Both the position numbers and the translations under genes were made by a program. From the NCBI GenBank assembly GCA_964626385.1, contig CAZVEO010000029.1, positions 1 through 24,472 on the forward strand: DNA of 24,472 nt, in the 5' to 3' direction. Within the stretch, counting starts at the first letter, position 1; each line of letters begins with the position of its first letter. Source of the stretch: Scybalousia_A sp964626385. GTDB taxonomy: Bacteria; Bacteroidota; Bacteroidia; Bacteroidales; P3. Of the stretch, positions 8,007-14,582 are shown one piece after another. Below the pieces are notes generated by a model, which did no database searches, was not told the origin of the DNA, and saw nothing but the letters and a program-made list of their open reading frames with translations.

Positions 8007-8014
8007 TATCTTTG
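8007..8014 (+). promoter_or_regulatory. -7 element TATCTTTG for kdsD
   Basis: An exact TAnnTTTG lies 39 bp before the kdsD ATG at 8054. It excludes the longer TTG-initiated frame at 8012, which would start inside this element. No -33 TTTG was seen at 19-21 bp. Confidence 0.65.
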
Positions 8015-8053
8015 CAAACGTTTTGTAAAAACAAAATTAAAAAAAAAAATGAA

Positions 8054-9028
8054 ATGAAGGAAATATTTGACATAAAAAAAATAGTTATTTCTACAATTAA
8101 ACAAGAATCTGAAGCCATAAACGGTCTTATTGACTATGTTACGGAAGATTTTGAAAAGGCTGTAAAACTTATATATTCCTCATCGGGTAGGGTGGTTATA
8201 ACTGGAATAGGTAAAAGTGCAAACATTGCCACAAAAATAGTCTCAACTTTAAACTCTACTGGTACACCTGCTATCTTTATGCATGCCGCTGACGCTATAC
8301 ATGGCGACCTTGGTATGATACAAAAAGATGATGTTGTAATATGTATATCCAAGAGTGGTAATACACCAGAAATCAAAGTTCTTGTTCCTTTAATCAAGGC
8401 AACAAAAACTCCTTTGATTGCAATAGTTGGAGATATACAATCTATGCTTGCAAAGAATGCAGACTATCTTCTTAATTGTTTTGTAACACAAGAGGCAGAC
8501 CCAAACAATCTTGCTCCCACTTGCTCTACTACGGCTCAACTTGTATTGGGAGATGCTTTGGCTGTGGCTTTGTTGAAAATGAGAGGTTTTTCAAAAGAAG
8601 ACTTTGCAAAATATCATCCAGGAGGTTCTTTGGGAAAAAGGTTGTATTTGAGAGTTTCTGATGTTTATGTCAATAATGAAAAACCGCAAGTAAGATTAAA
8701 CACCCCTTTGTATGATATTATTATGGAAATAACTTCCAAACGTTTGGGCTGTACGGCTGTATTAGAAGAAGGAAAGGTAAAAGGTATAATAACAGATGGC
8801 GACCTTAGAAGAATGATAGCAAAACAAAAATATAACATTCCTGCCGATATTTTAGCAAAAGATATAATGACTAATAGTCCAAAATGTATACAGCCCGATG
8901 CTTTTGCGGTAAAAGCTTTGGAAATAATGAGAGAAAATCAGATAACTTCCCTTTTAGTAGTAGATAATGAGAATAAATATTTGGGAGTTATACATTTACA
9001 CGACTTGATAAAAGAAGGTATAATATAA
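8054..9028 (+). CDS. kdsD: D-arabinose 5-phosphate isomerase (KdsD/KpsF family)
   Basis: From ATG 8054 the protein is 324 residues (MKEIFDIKK...), the usual size of the family. An N-terminal SIS sugar-isomerase domain (about 40-175) shows VVITGIGKSANIATK, ISKSGNTPE and EADPNNLAPTCSTT. The linker motif KYHPGGSLGKR follows, then two CBS domains (about 205-324; SDVYVNN..., IMTNSPKCIQPDA...ITSLLVVDN). It converts ribulose 5-phosphate to arabinose 5-phosphate, the first step towards Kdo for LPS inner core. A TTG-initiated extension to 8012 is possible in frame but overlaps the -7 promoter element and adds a lysine-rich tail, so I reject it. Divergent from recQ. The choice between housekeeping KdsD and a capsule or gut paralogue (KpsF/GutQ) rests on the absence of capsule or sugar-alcohol genes nearby. 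Confidence 0.95.
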   Translation: MKEIFDIKKIVISTIKQESEAINGLIDYVTEDFEKAVKLIYSSSGRVVITGIGKSANIATKIVSTLNSTGTPAIFMHAADAIHGDLGMIQKDDVVICISKSGNTPEIKVLVPLIKATKTPLIAIVGDIQSMLAKNADYLLNCFVTQEADPNNLAPTCSTTAQLVLGDALAVALLKMRGFSKEDFAKYHPGGSLGKRLYLRVSDVYVNNEKPQVRLNTPLYDIIMEITSKRLGCTAVLEEGKVKGIITDGDLRRMIAKQKYNIPADILAKDIMTNSPKCIQPDAFAVKALEIMRENQITSLLVVDNENKYLGVIHLHDLIKEGII

Positions 9029-9062
9029 GTAAGAAAACTTTTTTTTGTGGTTTTAGTTTTGG

Positions 9063-9093
9063 ATTGGCACATTTTTTGAGAATAACACATTTG
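9063..9093 (+). promoter_or_regulatory. Possible promoter of the outer-membrane protein gene
   Basis: ATTG (9063-9066), 19 bp, CACATTTG (9086-9093). This is one mismatch from TAnnTTTG with a TTG-type -33 at consensus spacing. It would leave a roughly 88-nt leader before ATG 9188. Confidence 0.35.
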
Positions 9094-9187
9094 TAGAGTA
9101 AAGCGAAGGGCTAATAAAGATTTCTCCCATTAGCTTTATATAATAAAAATAAACAAGAAATCTAAGAATAAAAAAATTAAGAAAAAA

Positions 9188-9850
9188 ATGAAAAGATTAA
9201 CAGTTTTATTGGCAAGCCTTATGTTATTGGCTACAACAAGTGTGTTCGCACAAAGTAAAGGAAACATCTGGATTGATGGAGGTTTGAGTTTCTCCTCACA
9301 AACAGGTGAACTTGGTAACGTAGATAAGTTGGGAAACAGCAGTTTTGGAATCAATGTTTCTGGCAACTATATGATTACAGATAAGTTTTCAATTGGTCTT
9401 GGATTGGGCTATGATATGACCAAAGAAGATTTGCAAAAAGTTCCAACAGAACTTACCGATAAGCAAGGTTTGTTTAATATTCAATTGCAAGGACACTATT
9501 TTATGAGACTTAACAAGCTTATCACTTGGACTCCAAAGGCATATGTATATTTTGGATTTGGAAGCGGTACAGCTGAAAAACAAGATTTTGGCAAGGATTT
9601 GGACAGAGACCTATCTCAAATGGGTGTTATGATTGAGCCTTTGAATTTCCAAGCTAACTTTACAAAGAACTTTGCTGTAACATTTGCTTGCGACCTTGCA
9701 ACATTTGGATATTCTACAACCAAAGTTACAAACAAATATCAAGCAGGTGATGTTGAAAACAAAGACAATAACTTTACATTTAAAGCGGGAGACTACAATA
9801 GTTTGTTAGGTTCTCTTGGTTTGAGATTAGGATTTAGATATTTCTTCTAA
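9188..9850 (+). CDS. Outer-membrane beta-barrel protein
   Basis: The 220-residue precursor has a signal peptide of about 21 residues (MKRLTVLLAS...SVFAQ). It then shows alternating amphipathic strands typical of the small OMP_b-brl barrels of Bacteroidota: IDGGLSFSS, SIGLGLGYDM, FNIQLQGHYFM, KAYVYFGFGSG, FAVTFACDLATFGYS, GLRLGFRYFF. It ends in an aromatic residue, as outer-membrane barrels usually do for BAM-dependent insertion. About eight strands can be counted by eye. No ligand or enzymatic motif is seen. A strong terminator follows directly, so the gene is probably a single transcript. The specific function is unknown. Confidence 0.85.
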   Translation: MKRLTVLLASLMLLATTSVFAQSKGNIWIDGGLSFSSQTGELGNVDKLGNSSFGINVSGNYMITDKFSIGLGLGYDMTKEDLQKVPTELTDKQGLFNIQLQGHYFMRLNKLITWTPKAYVYFGFGSGTAEKQDFGKDLDRDLSQMGVMIEPLNFQANFTKNFAVTFACDLATFGYSTTKVTNKYQAGDVENKDNNFTFKAGDYNSLLGSLGLRLGFRYFF

Positions 9851-9869
9851 TAACAAAATAAATAAACAA

Positions 9870-9907
9870 AGCGTGAAAACCAACAGAGTTTTCACGCTAT
9901 TTTTTTA
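9870..9907 (+). terminator. Rho-independent terminator after the beta-barrel gene
   Basis: A perfect 11-bp stem AGCGTGAAAAC / GTTTTCACGCT (9870-9880/9888-9898) has a 7-nt loop and is followed by a T-rich run. The next promoter begins inside the same T-rich stretch. Confidence 0.92.
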
Positions 9908-9917
9908 TTTTTTTTTG

Positions 9918-9925
9918 TAACTTTG
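9918..9925 (+). promoter_or_regulatory. -7 element TAACTTTG
   Basis: An exact TAnnTTTG lies 25 bp before the ATG at 9951 and immediately after the preceding terminator. Confidence 0.65.
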
Positions 9926-9950
9926 CACCGCTAATAAAAGCAGAGAATAA

Positions 9951-10385
9951 ATGAAAAATAATATAATAGTTTTTATTTGCTGTGTGGCATTGATTTTGAT
10001 GTCTTCACATAGTTATGCTCAAGGTAGAAAGCAAAAGAGTAACGTTGATAGCAATGTGCAAGAAGGAGGAGTTGTTGCTAAATTTGATAAAAATTATTAT
10101 GATTTTGGACAGATACGGCAAGGTGAGAGCGGTGAAGTTGTTTTTGAGTTGGAGAATCAAGGCGGGGGATTGTTAAATATTATGAGTGTTAAGACTTCTT
10201 GTGGTTGCGTTTTGGTTGATTATTCTCATCATGGGCTAATGCATAATGAAAAGGGGTATATAAAAGTAAAGTATAATACTAATATAGTGGGAGAGATAAA
10301 AAGAAGTGTGGTGGTAACAACCAATGATGAAAAAAAATCAAAGATAGTTTTGCGTCTTATAGGTGAAGTAGTAGAAAATAAATAG
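9951..10385 (+). CDS. Secreted DUF1573 (Ig-like) protein A
   Basis: The 144-residue protein starts with a signal peptide (MKNNIIVFICCVALILMSSHSYAQ) and is otherwise one DUF1573 domain. It shows FDKNYYDFGQIRQGE, VVFELENQG, the signature VKTSCGCVLVDYSHHG, then YIKVKYNTNIVGEIKRSVVV. DUF1573 is a short immunoglobulin-like beta sandwich abundant in Bacteroidota envelope proteins; no biochemical role is established. The gene is 24 bp upstream of a second DUF1573 gene and surely co-transcribed. The paralogues share the SCGC core and the KVKYNTNxVGxIxxS strand. Relative to the partner this copy is basic near the N-terminus and lacks the KEPLMPGKSA loop. Confidence 0.9.
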   Translation: MKNNIIVFICCVALILMSSHSYAQGRKQKSNVDSNVQEGGVVAKFDKNYYDFGQIRQGESGEVVFELENQGGGLLNIMSVKTSCGCVLVDYSHHGLMHNEKGYIKVKYNTNIVGEIKRSVVVTTNDEKKSKIVLRLIGEVVENK

Positions 10386-10409
10386 ATATAACAAAAACAG
10401 CAGAAAAAA

Positions 10410-10811
10410 ATGAAAAGATTATTTTTAACAATATTGCTTTCAATAGCAATGGTATTTGGTGTAAATGCTCAAGGCAAAAAAGAGGTAAAACCACAAGGTA
10501 CTCAGGCAGAAATAACTTTTACAGAGATGGTGCATGATTATGGGACGGTTGAAAAGGGGGGTAATGGTCTATGTGAGTTTGAATACAAAAACACAGGTAA
10601 AGCTCCTTTGATGTTAACCAATGTGAGAAGTTCTTGTGGTTGCACAGTTCCAAAGTGGTCAAAAGAACCACTTATGCCGGGCAAATCAGCCAAAATACAA
10701 GTAAAATACAATACCAATAATGTAGGCAACATCAACAAATCTATTACAGTAGAAAGTAATGCTGCCAATGGTACAGTTGTATTAAAAATAACAGGAAAAG
10801 TAATTAAATAA
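10410..10811 (+). CDS. Secreted DUF1573 (Ig-like) protein B
   Basis: The 133-residue protein begins with a signal peptide (MKRLFLTILLSIAMVFGVNAQ). The single DUF1573 domain reads ITFTEMVHDYGTVEKGGNG, EFEYKNTGKAPLMLTNVRS, SCGCTVPKWSKEPLMPGKSA, then IQVKYNTNNVGNINKSITVESNA. This is the more canonical member of the pair, and it follows its paralogue by 24 bp in one operon closed by a terminator at 10821. Probably periplasmic or surface exposed; function unknown. The tandem arrangement suggests local duplication followed by divergence, although the copies are clearly not recent. Confidence 0.92.
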   Translation: MKRLFLTILLSIAMVFGVNAQGKKEVKPQGTQAEITFTEMVHDYGTVEKGGNGLCEFEYKNTGKAPLMLTNVRSSCGCTVPKWSKEPLMPGKSAKIQVKYNTNNVGNINKSITVESNAANGTVVLKITGKVIK

Positions 10812-10820
10812 ATTAAAATC

Positions 10821-10858
10821 AAAGAGTTTAAGGCGTGTAATGTCTTAACTCTTTTTTT
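10821..10858 (+). terminator. Rho-independent terminator after the DUF1573 pair
   Basis: AAAGAGTTTAAG pairs with CTTAACTCTTT (one bulged T) around a short loop and is followed by T7. It lies 10 bp after the stop codon. Confidence 0.85.
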
Positions 10859-10890
10859 ATAAAAATATACAATAAAATAAGAAAAAAAAT

Positions 10891-12090
10891 ATGCCTAAAA
10901 TTTCAGAAATGGGAGCAACATTGCAAGCTTCCGCTATAAGAAAATTGGTTCCTTTTGCAGATGCTGCAAAAGAAAAAGGAATAAAAATACATCACCTAAA
11001 TATAGGTCAGCCAGATATAATCACGGCTCCAGAGGCAATTGAAGCCCTTAGAAAAGCAAAAATGGATATAGTGGCTTATACTCCTTCAAACGGCAACCTA
11101 TCTTATAGAAAGAAACTTTGTGAATACTATAAAAGATTTAACATCAATGTTGAACCAAACGAAATAATAGTAACATGCGGAGGAAGTGAGGCTTTACAAT
11201 TTGCTTTTAATGTATGTGTTAATCCGGGTGAGGAGGTTTTGGTTGCAGAACCTTATTATGCAAATTACAACTCTTTTGCCAAAATATCCGGTGCCAGTAT
11301 AAAAACTATACCATCCACAATAGACAACGGTTTTGCTTTACCTTCTATGGAAGAGTTTGAAAAGGCTATAACAGATAAAACCCGTGCCATAATAGTTTGC
11401 AACCCTAACAATCCTACAGGTTATTTATATACAGAGCAAGAACTTAGACAATTGGCAGAAATAGCGAAGAAACACGATTTGTTTATTTTTGCTGATGAGG
11501 TTTATAGGGAATTTGTTTATGAAGGAAAGAAACATTTTTCCATTATGCAAATAGAAGGCATAGAACAGAACGCCATACTTTTGGACTCTGTTTCAAAACG
11601 TTATTCTGCTTGTGGAGCAAGAGAGGGTATGATAATTTCAAAGAATAAAGAGGTTATGGCCGCTGCTATGAAGATGGCTCAGGCACGTTTGTGTCCTCCT
11701 TATTTTGGTCAAATATTTGCCGAAGCTGCTATAGATACTCCTGCTTTCTATTTCAAAGAAGTTAATGACGAATATGATAAGAGAAGAAAGGCATTGGTAA
11801 AGGCTATCAATGAAATACCGGGATGTAAATGTCCTAACCCAACAGGTGCTTTCTATACGGTAATAGAAATGCCTATAGATGATAGTGATAAATTTTGTCA
11901 ATGGTTGCTTACAGATTTCAACCTTAATGGTGAAACGGTTATGTTGGCTCCGGCTACGGGTTTCTATGCCGACCCAGAAAAAGGAAGAAAACAAGCACGT
12001 ATTACTTATTGTCTAAAAGTAGAAGACTTGTTGGCAGGTATCAATTGCTTAAAAGAAGCGTTGAAAGTTTATCCAGGAAGAACATTATAA
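10891..12090 (+). CDS. PLP-dependent class I/II aminotransferase (aspartate aminotransferase-like)
   Basis: The 399-residue fold type I aminotransferase has NIGQPDI (37-43), GGSEALQFAF, NPNNPTGY (171-178), ADEVYREF (201-208) and the Schiff-base segment DSVSKRYSACGAREG with Lys236, plus the distal arginine region RITYCLK. These are the hallmarks of the aspartate/alanine aminotransferase group, which moves an amino group between an amino acid and 2-oxoglutarate in the cytosol. The C-rather-than-P in SACGxR is a subfamily variation. Exact substrate preference (Asp, Ala or aromatic) cannot be read from sequence alone, so no symbol is given. It is monocistronic between two strong terminators; no TAnnTTTG was found in the 80-bp upstream gap. 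Confidence 0.92.
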   Translation: MPKISEMGATLQASAIRKLVPFADAAKEKGIKIHHLNIGQPDIITAPEAIEALRKAKMDIVAYTPSNGNLSYRKKLCEYYKRFNINVEPNEIIVTCGGSEALQFAFNVCVNPGEEVLVAEPYYANYNSFAKISGASIKTIPSTIDNGFALPSMEEFEKAITDKTRAIIVCNPNNPTGYLYTEQELRQLAEIAKKHDLFIFADEVYREFVYEGKKHFSIMQIEGIEQNAILLDSVSKRYSACGAREGMIISKNKEVMAAAMKMAQARLCPPYFGQIFAEAAIDTPAFYFKEVNDEYDKRRKALVKAINEIPGCKCPNPTGAFYTVIEMPIDDSDKFCQWLLTDFNLNGETVMLAPATGFYADPEKGRKQARITYCLKVEDLLAGINCLKEALKVYPGRTL

Positions 12091-12110
12091 TAATTTTATA
12101 AAGAAATATA

Positions 12111-12150
12111 AAAAAGAGTGGCTATCTTTTCTAAGATAGCCACTCTTTTT
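12111..12150. terminator. Strong bidirectional terminator
   Basis: A perfect 18-bp stem (12111-12128/12133-12150) with a TTCT loop has A5 on the left and T5 on the right, so it can work on both strands. It lies 20 bp after the aminotransferase stop. Confidence 0.95.
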
Positions 12151-12187
12151 TATAGCCTACAGACTCAGTACACTTGGGAAAATAATT

Positions 12188-12211
12188 AGAGAGCCTCTTA
12201 TAAGGGTAAAG
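12188..12211 (+). repeat. Hairpin-tail repeat module, copy 4
   Basis: AGAG-AGC-CTCT followed by TATAAGGGTAAAG. The stem sequence is unrelated to other copies but remains self-complementary, and the tail is nearly identical. Confidence 0.6.
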
Positions 12212-12223
12212 TCTCTACTTTTA

Positions 12224-12269
12224 CAGGTTACTATAAGTTATAATATGTTATGATAGGTTATAATAAGCC
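12224..12269 (+). repeat. 10-bp-phased array, D2
   Basis: Units are CAGGTTACTA, TAAGTTATAA, TATGTTATGA, TAGGTTATAA and a partial TAAGCC, in exact 10-bp register. Confidence 0.75.
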
Positions 12270-12314
12270 ACAGGCACAGCCTGTACCCGCAGGGTGACTT
12301 ATACGGACAGAGCC
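12270..12314 (+). repeat. Two abutting repeat hairpins, module copies 5 and 6
   Basis: ACAGGC-ACA-GCCTGT (12270-12284) is directly followed by ACCC-GCA-GGGT (12285-12295) and a diverged tail GACTTATACGGACAGAGCC. The same ACCC-NNN-GGGT hairpin occurs at 24147-24157. Confidence 0.65.
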
Positions 12315-12343
12315 GTTACTTTTTTCATACGCTTATGTGTCTA

Positions 12344-12383
12344 TACCTACTTATGCTAACCCATAATAACTTATAATAACCCA
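12344..12383 (-). repeat. 10-bp-phased array, D3 (inverted)
   Basis: Read on the minus strand from 12383: TGGGTTATTA, TAAGTTATTA, TGGGTTAGCA, TAAGTAGGTA. It has the same unit and phase as D2 but opposite orientation, so D2 and D3 are partly complementary across the hairpins between them. Confidence 0.7.
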
Positions 12384-12430
12384 CTAAAAAAGTAACATCT
12401 CTGTCTGTAGAAACAGTCTGAGGTTGCGGT

Positions 12431-12458
12431 TCTGCCTTTATAGAACACCCTGTGGGTG
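12431..12458 (-). repeat. Hairpin-tail repeat module, copy 7, overlapping a gene end
   Basis: On the minus strand: CACCC-ACA-GGGTG (12458-12446), then TTCTATAAAGGCAGA. The TAA inside the tail (12440-12438) is the stop codon of the amidohydrolase. Confidence 0.7.
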
Positions 12459-13637
12459 CTGTAAATATTTTAGGGATAGGAATGTTTCTAAGGCTATGGA
12501 GGTTTTTAGTACATTCTCGTCGGCGTTAAAAAATGCTGTGTGTAAATTGGCTATTGGTTCTCCTTTTTTATGAGTACCTATGCGAAAATAACAAGAAGGT
12601 ACTCTTTGAGCAAAATAGGCAAAGTCCTCTGCCGTCATACGCAATCCTGCATCCATTAAACTACCTTTGGGCAAAAATTCTTCGCTCCAAGTGATTATTT
12701 TTTTTGTCAGTTCAGGGTCGTTATAAACAAAAGGATAGCCTGCATCTATAAAAACTTCTGCTTCTGCTCCAAAAGCCTTTGCTGTGTTCTCACAGATACG
12801 TTTGATAAGACGATGGCATTCTTTTCTCCACGTTTCATCAAAGGTACGTATTATACAGTCCATTTTAACCTCGGAAGGAATGATATTTGTGCGTCCTTCT
12901 GCTATAAATCTGCCTACGGAAAAAGTTGTCGGCATGGTTGGGTTGGCTGAACGTGAGACTATGGTCTGTAAGGCTGTAACTATATAACAGGCTGTTACCA
13001 CTGGGTCTATATCTAAGTGTGGTGTAGCTCCGTGACCGCCCTTACCTTTTACTGTAATATAGATTTCGTCAGTTGATGCCATTAGTTTTCCTTCTTTCAT
13101 TGCCACTTGCCCACATTCTAACTCAGGCGTACAATGAAAGGCTATCATAGCCGAAGGTTTTATTTTGTCAAAAATACCTGCTTTTAACATAGATATTGCT
13201 CCTCCGGGATATTCTTCTTCTGATGGTTGAAAAACAAACATAACTCTGCCCAAAAAATGTTCCTTAAGTTCGTTAAGTATTTTTATTGTTCCAAGTAAGG
13301 AAGCCATGTGTATATCGTGTCCGCAAGCATGCATAACACCTTTATTTCTTGAACTAAAAGGCAAGTCTGTTTGCTCCTCTATGGGGAGTGCATCCATATC
13401 AGCCCTCAAAGCAATACAGTTGCTTTCTGGCTCTTTGCCCTCTATATAGCCAAAAATACCATAACCATAAATATTATTGTTATATTTCACTCCCATTTTG
13501 TCCAACTCTTTACATATAAGAGAGGAGGTGAATTTTTCTTGTTTTGAAAGTTCGGGGTTTTGATGCAAAATGCGTCTTATATTAACAATTTCTTCAAAAT
13601 ACTTTTCCACTAAATTTATTATAATACTCTTATCCAT
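12438..13637 (-). CDS. M20 family amidohydrolase / N-acyl-amino-acid deacylase
   Basis: Starting at ATG 13637 (MDKSIIINLVEKYF...) the protein has 399 residues, normal for the M20D group. The in-frame upstream ATG at 13745 is rejected because it lies within tRNA-Thr and precedes a terminator. Motifs are RRILHQNPELS, LRADMDALPIEE, MHACGHDIHM (metal ligands), FQPSEEEYPGGA (catalytic glutamate), GKGGHGATPH in the dimerisation domain, MTAEDFAYFAQ and NLHTAFFNADE. The family hydrolyses amide bonds of N-acyl or aromatic-acyl amino acids with a dinuclear metal centre; the exact substrate is not readable. There is no signal peptide, so it is probably cytosolic. Its last six residues (HPQGVL) and stop codon are supplied by an intergenic repeat module, suggesting the original C-terminus was altered by repeat insertion. 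Confidence 0.93.
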   Translation of the reverse strand: MDKSIIINLVEKYFEEIVNIRRILHQNPELSKQEKFTSSLICKELDKMGVKYNNNIYGYGIFGYIEGKEPESNCIALRADMDALPIEEQTDLPFSSRNKGVMHACGHDIHMASLLGTIKILNELKEHFLGRVMFVFQPSEEEYPGGAISMLKAGIFDKIKPSAMIAFHCTPELECGQVAMKEGKLMASTDEIYITVKGKGGHGATPHLDIDPVVTACYIVTALQTIVSRSANPTMPTTFSVGRFIAEGRTNIIPSEVKMDCIIRTFDETWRKECHRLIKRICENTAKAFGAEAEVFIDAGYPFVYNDPELTKKIITWSEEFLPKGSLMDAGLRMTAEDFAYFAQRVPSCYFRIGTHKKGEPIANLHTAFFNADENVLKTSIALETFLSLKYLQHPQGVL

Positions 13638-13661
13638 ATTTTTATCTGCTATTTTATAAAA

Positions 13662-13701
13662 AAAAAGCATAGTAGTTAAATAACTTAATACTATGCTTTT
13701 T
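13662..13701 (-). terminator. Terminator of the tRNA transcript
   Basis: A perfect 13-bp stem (13662-13674/13689-13701) has a 14-nt loop that itself contains GTTA/TAAC. A run of T follows on the minus strand. It separates the tRNAs from the amidohydrolase. Confidence 0.85.
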
Positions 13702-13709
13702 AAAGAAAG

Positions 13710-13782
<73 letters not shown>

Positions 13783-13802
13783 ACGTCTGTATAAAAAAAA
13801 AG

Positions 13803-13875
13803 TGTCCTTGCAGGGACTCGAACCCTGGACCCATTGATTAAGAGTCAATTGCTCTACCAACTGAGCTACAAAGAC
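13803..13875 (-). tRNA. tRNA-Lys (anticodon CTT)
   Basis: The cloverleaf on the minus strand has acceptor GTCTTTG/CAAGGAC (one G-U), D arm GCTC-AGTTGGTA-GAGC, anticodon stem ATTGA/TCAAT with loop CTCTTAA (anticodon CTT, reading AAG), and T arm CAGGG-TTCGAGT-CCCTG. The discriminator is A and CCA is not encoded. It lies 20 nt upstream of tRNA-Thr in the same transcript. Confidence 0.97.
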
Positions 13876-13934
13876 AAATTTTTTCTCTCTTTTTTGATTA
13901 AAATCAAATAATTTAAAGACCTAAAATCTGTTTG

Positions 13935-13942
13935 CAAAGGTA
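13935..13942 (-). promoter_or_regulatory. -7 element TACCTTTG for the tRNA operon
   Basis: An exact TAnnTTTG on the minus strand lies about 60 bp upstream of the tRNA-Lys 5' end. No -33 TTTG is evident. Confidence 0.65.
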
Positions 13943-14029
13943 TAGTAAGATATTGAATTATTAAAATAAATTGTGATTTTTTTTTCTTTTTTCTAACTAA
14001 TCATTTGTATTTCAAATAAATATTTTTTA

Positions 14030-14566
14030 CTATAATCTTATTTTTTTTACACAATCCCAGAGAACTATACCGCAAGTAACAGCAACATTTAAGGAATGTT
14101 TGGTGCCAAATTGAGGTAGCTCTATTACTTGGTCGGCTAAATCAATTATTTCCTGAGATACTCCCTCTACCTCGTTGCCAAAAACCAAAAGACAATGCTC
14201 TTCAAGTGGAAAATCAAAGTTTTGAAGCAGGGTGCTATTGCTTGTCTGTTCTATGCAAAAGATTTTGTATCCTTTGTTTTTAAAAAAAATTATGCAATCA
14301 AGGGTATTTGTAAAATATTCCCATTCAACGCTTTCTGTGGCACCAAGTGCGGTTTTGTTTATTTCTCTATTGGGAGGTGTGGCTGTTATACCGCAAAGGC
14401 AAAGTTTTTCCACACCAAAGGCATCACAACTTCTAAAAATACTGCCTATATTATTCATACTCCTAACATTGTCTAAAACCACAATGACAGGAGTTTTTTT
14501 AGCATTTTTAAATTCTTGTACAGAGAGTCTGTGCAACTCTTCCATAGATAGTTTTTTGTTATCCAT
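14030..14566 (-). CDS. SPOUT/TrmH-family RNA 2'-O-methyltransferase
   Basis: The 178-residue protein has the three SpoU motifs: LDNVRSMNNIGSIFRSCDAFG (about 32-52), VFGNEVEGVSQEII (about 128-141) and LPQFGTKHSLNVAVTCGIVLW (about 151-171). These build the trefoil-knot SAM site. It methylates a ribose 2'-OH in tRNA or rRNA; the length and lack of an N-terminal RNA-binding domain resemble short TrmH-like enzymes, but the target nucleotide cannot be assigned. It is the last gene of the five-gene operon, 16 bp after the GldN-like gene, and is functionally unlike its partners, so it may just ride along. Confidence 0.93.
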   Translation of the reverse strand: MDNKKLSMEELHRLSVQEFKNAKKTPVIVVLDNVRSMNNIGSIFRSCDAFGVEKLCLCGITATPPNREINKTALGATESVEWEYFTNTLDCIIFFKNKGYKIFCIEQTSNSTLLQNFDFPLEEHCLLVFGNEVEGVSQEIIDLADQVIELPQFGTKHSLNVAVTCGIVLWDCVKKIRL

Positions 14567-14582
14567 AGTTAAAGCGAAAAAA

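Larger units (their letters stand above)
12151..12437. other. Repeat-rich intergenic region between aminotransferase and amidohydrolase
   Basis: Together with the terminator this is a 347-bp gap between convergent genes. It contains module copy 4, array D2, two abutting hairpins, the motif AGCCGTTACTTTTTT (also at 24199), array D3 in the opposite orientation, the shared AAAAAAGTAAC motif, and module copy 7 running into the amidohydrolase gene. No credible open frame is present. Confidence 0.75.

Noticed and set aside
8012..8053. TTG-initiated extension of kdsD
   Set aside because: It starts inside the TATCTTTG promoter element and adds only a lysine/asparagine-rich stretch.
12111..12150. Treating the 18-bp stem as another repeat module
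   Set aside because: It has no TATAAGGG tail and unrelated sequence; A- and T-runs on both sides make it a bidirectional terminator.
12224..12383. Possible CRISPR array
   Set aside because: The period is 10 bp with no unique spacers of 25-40 bp and no cas genes nearby.
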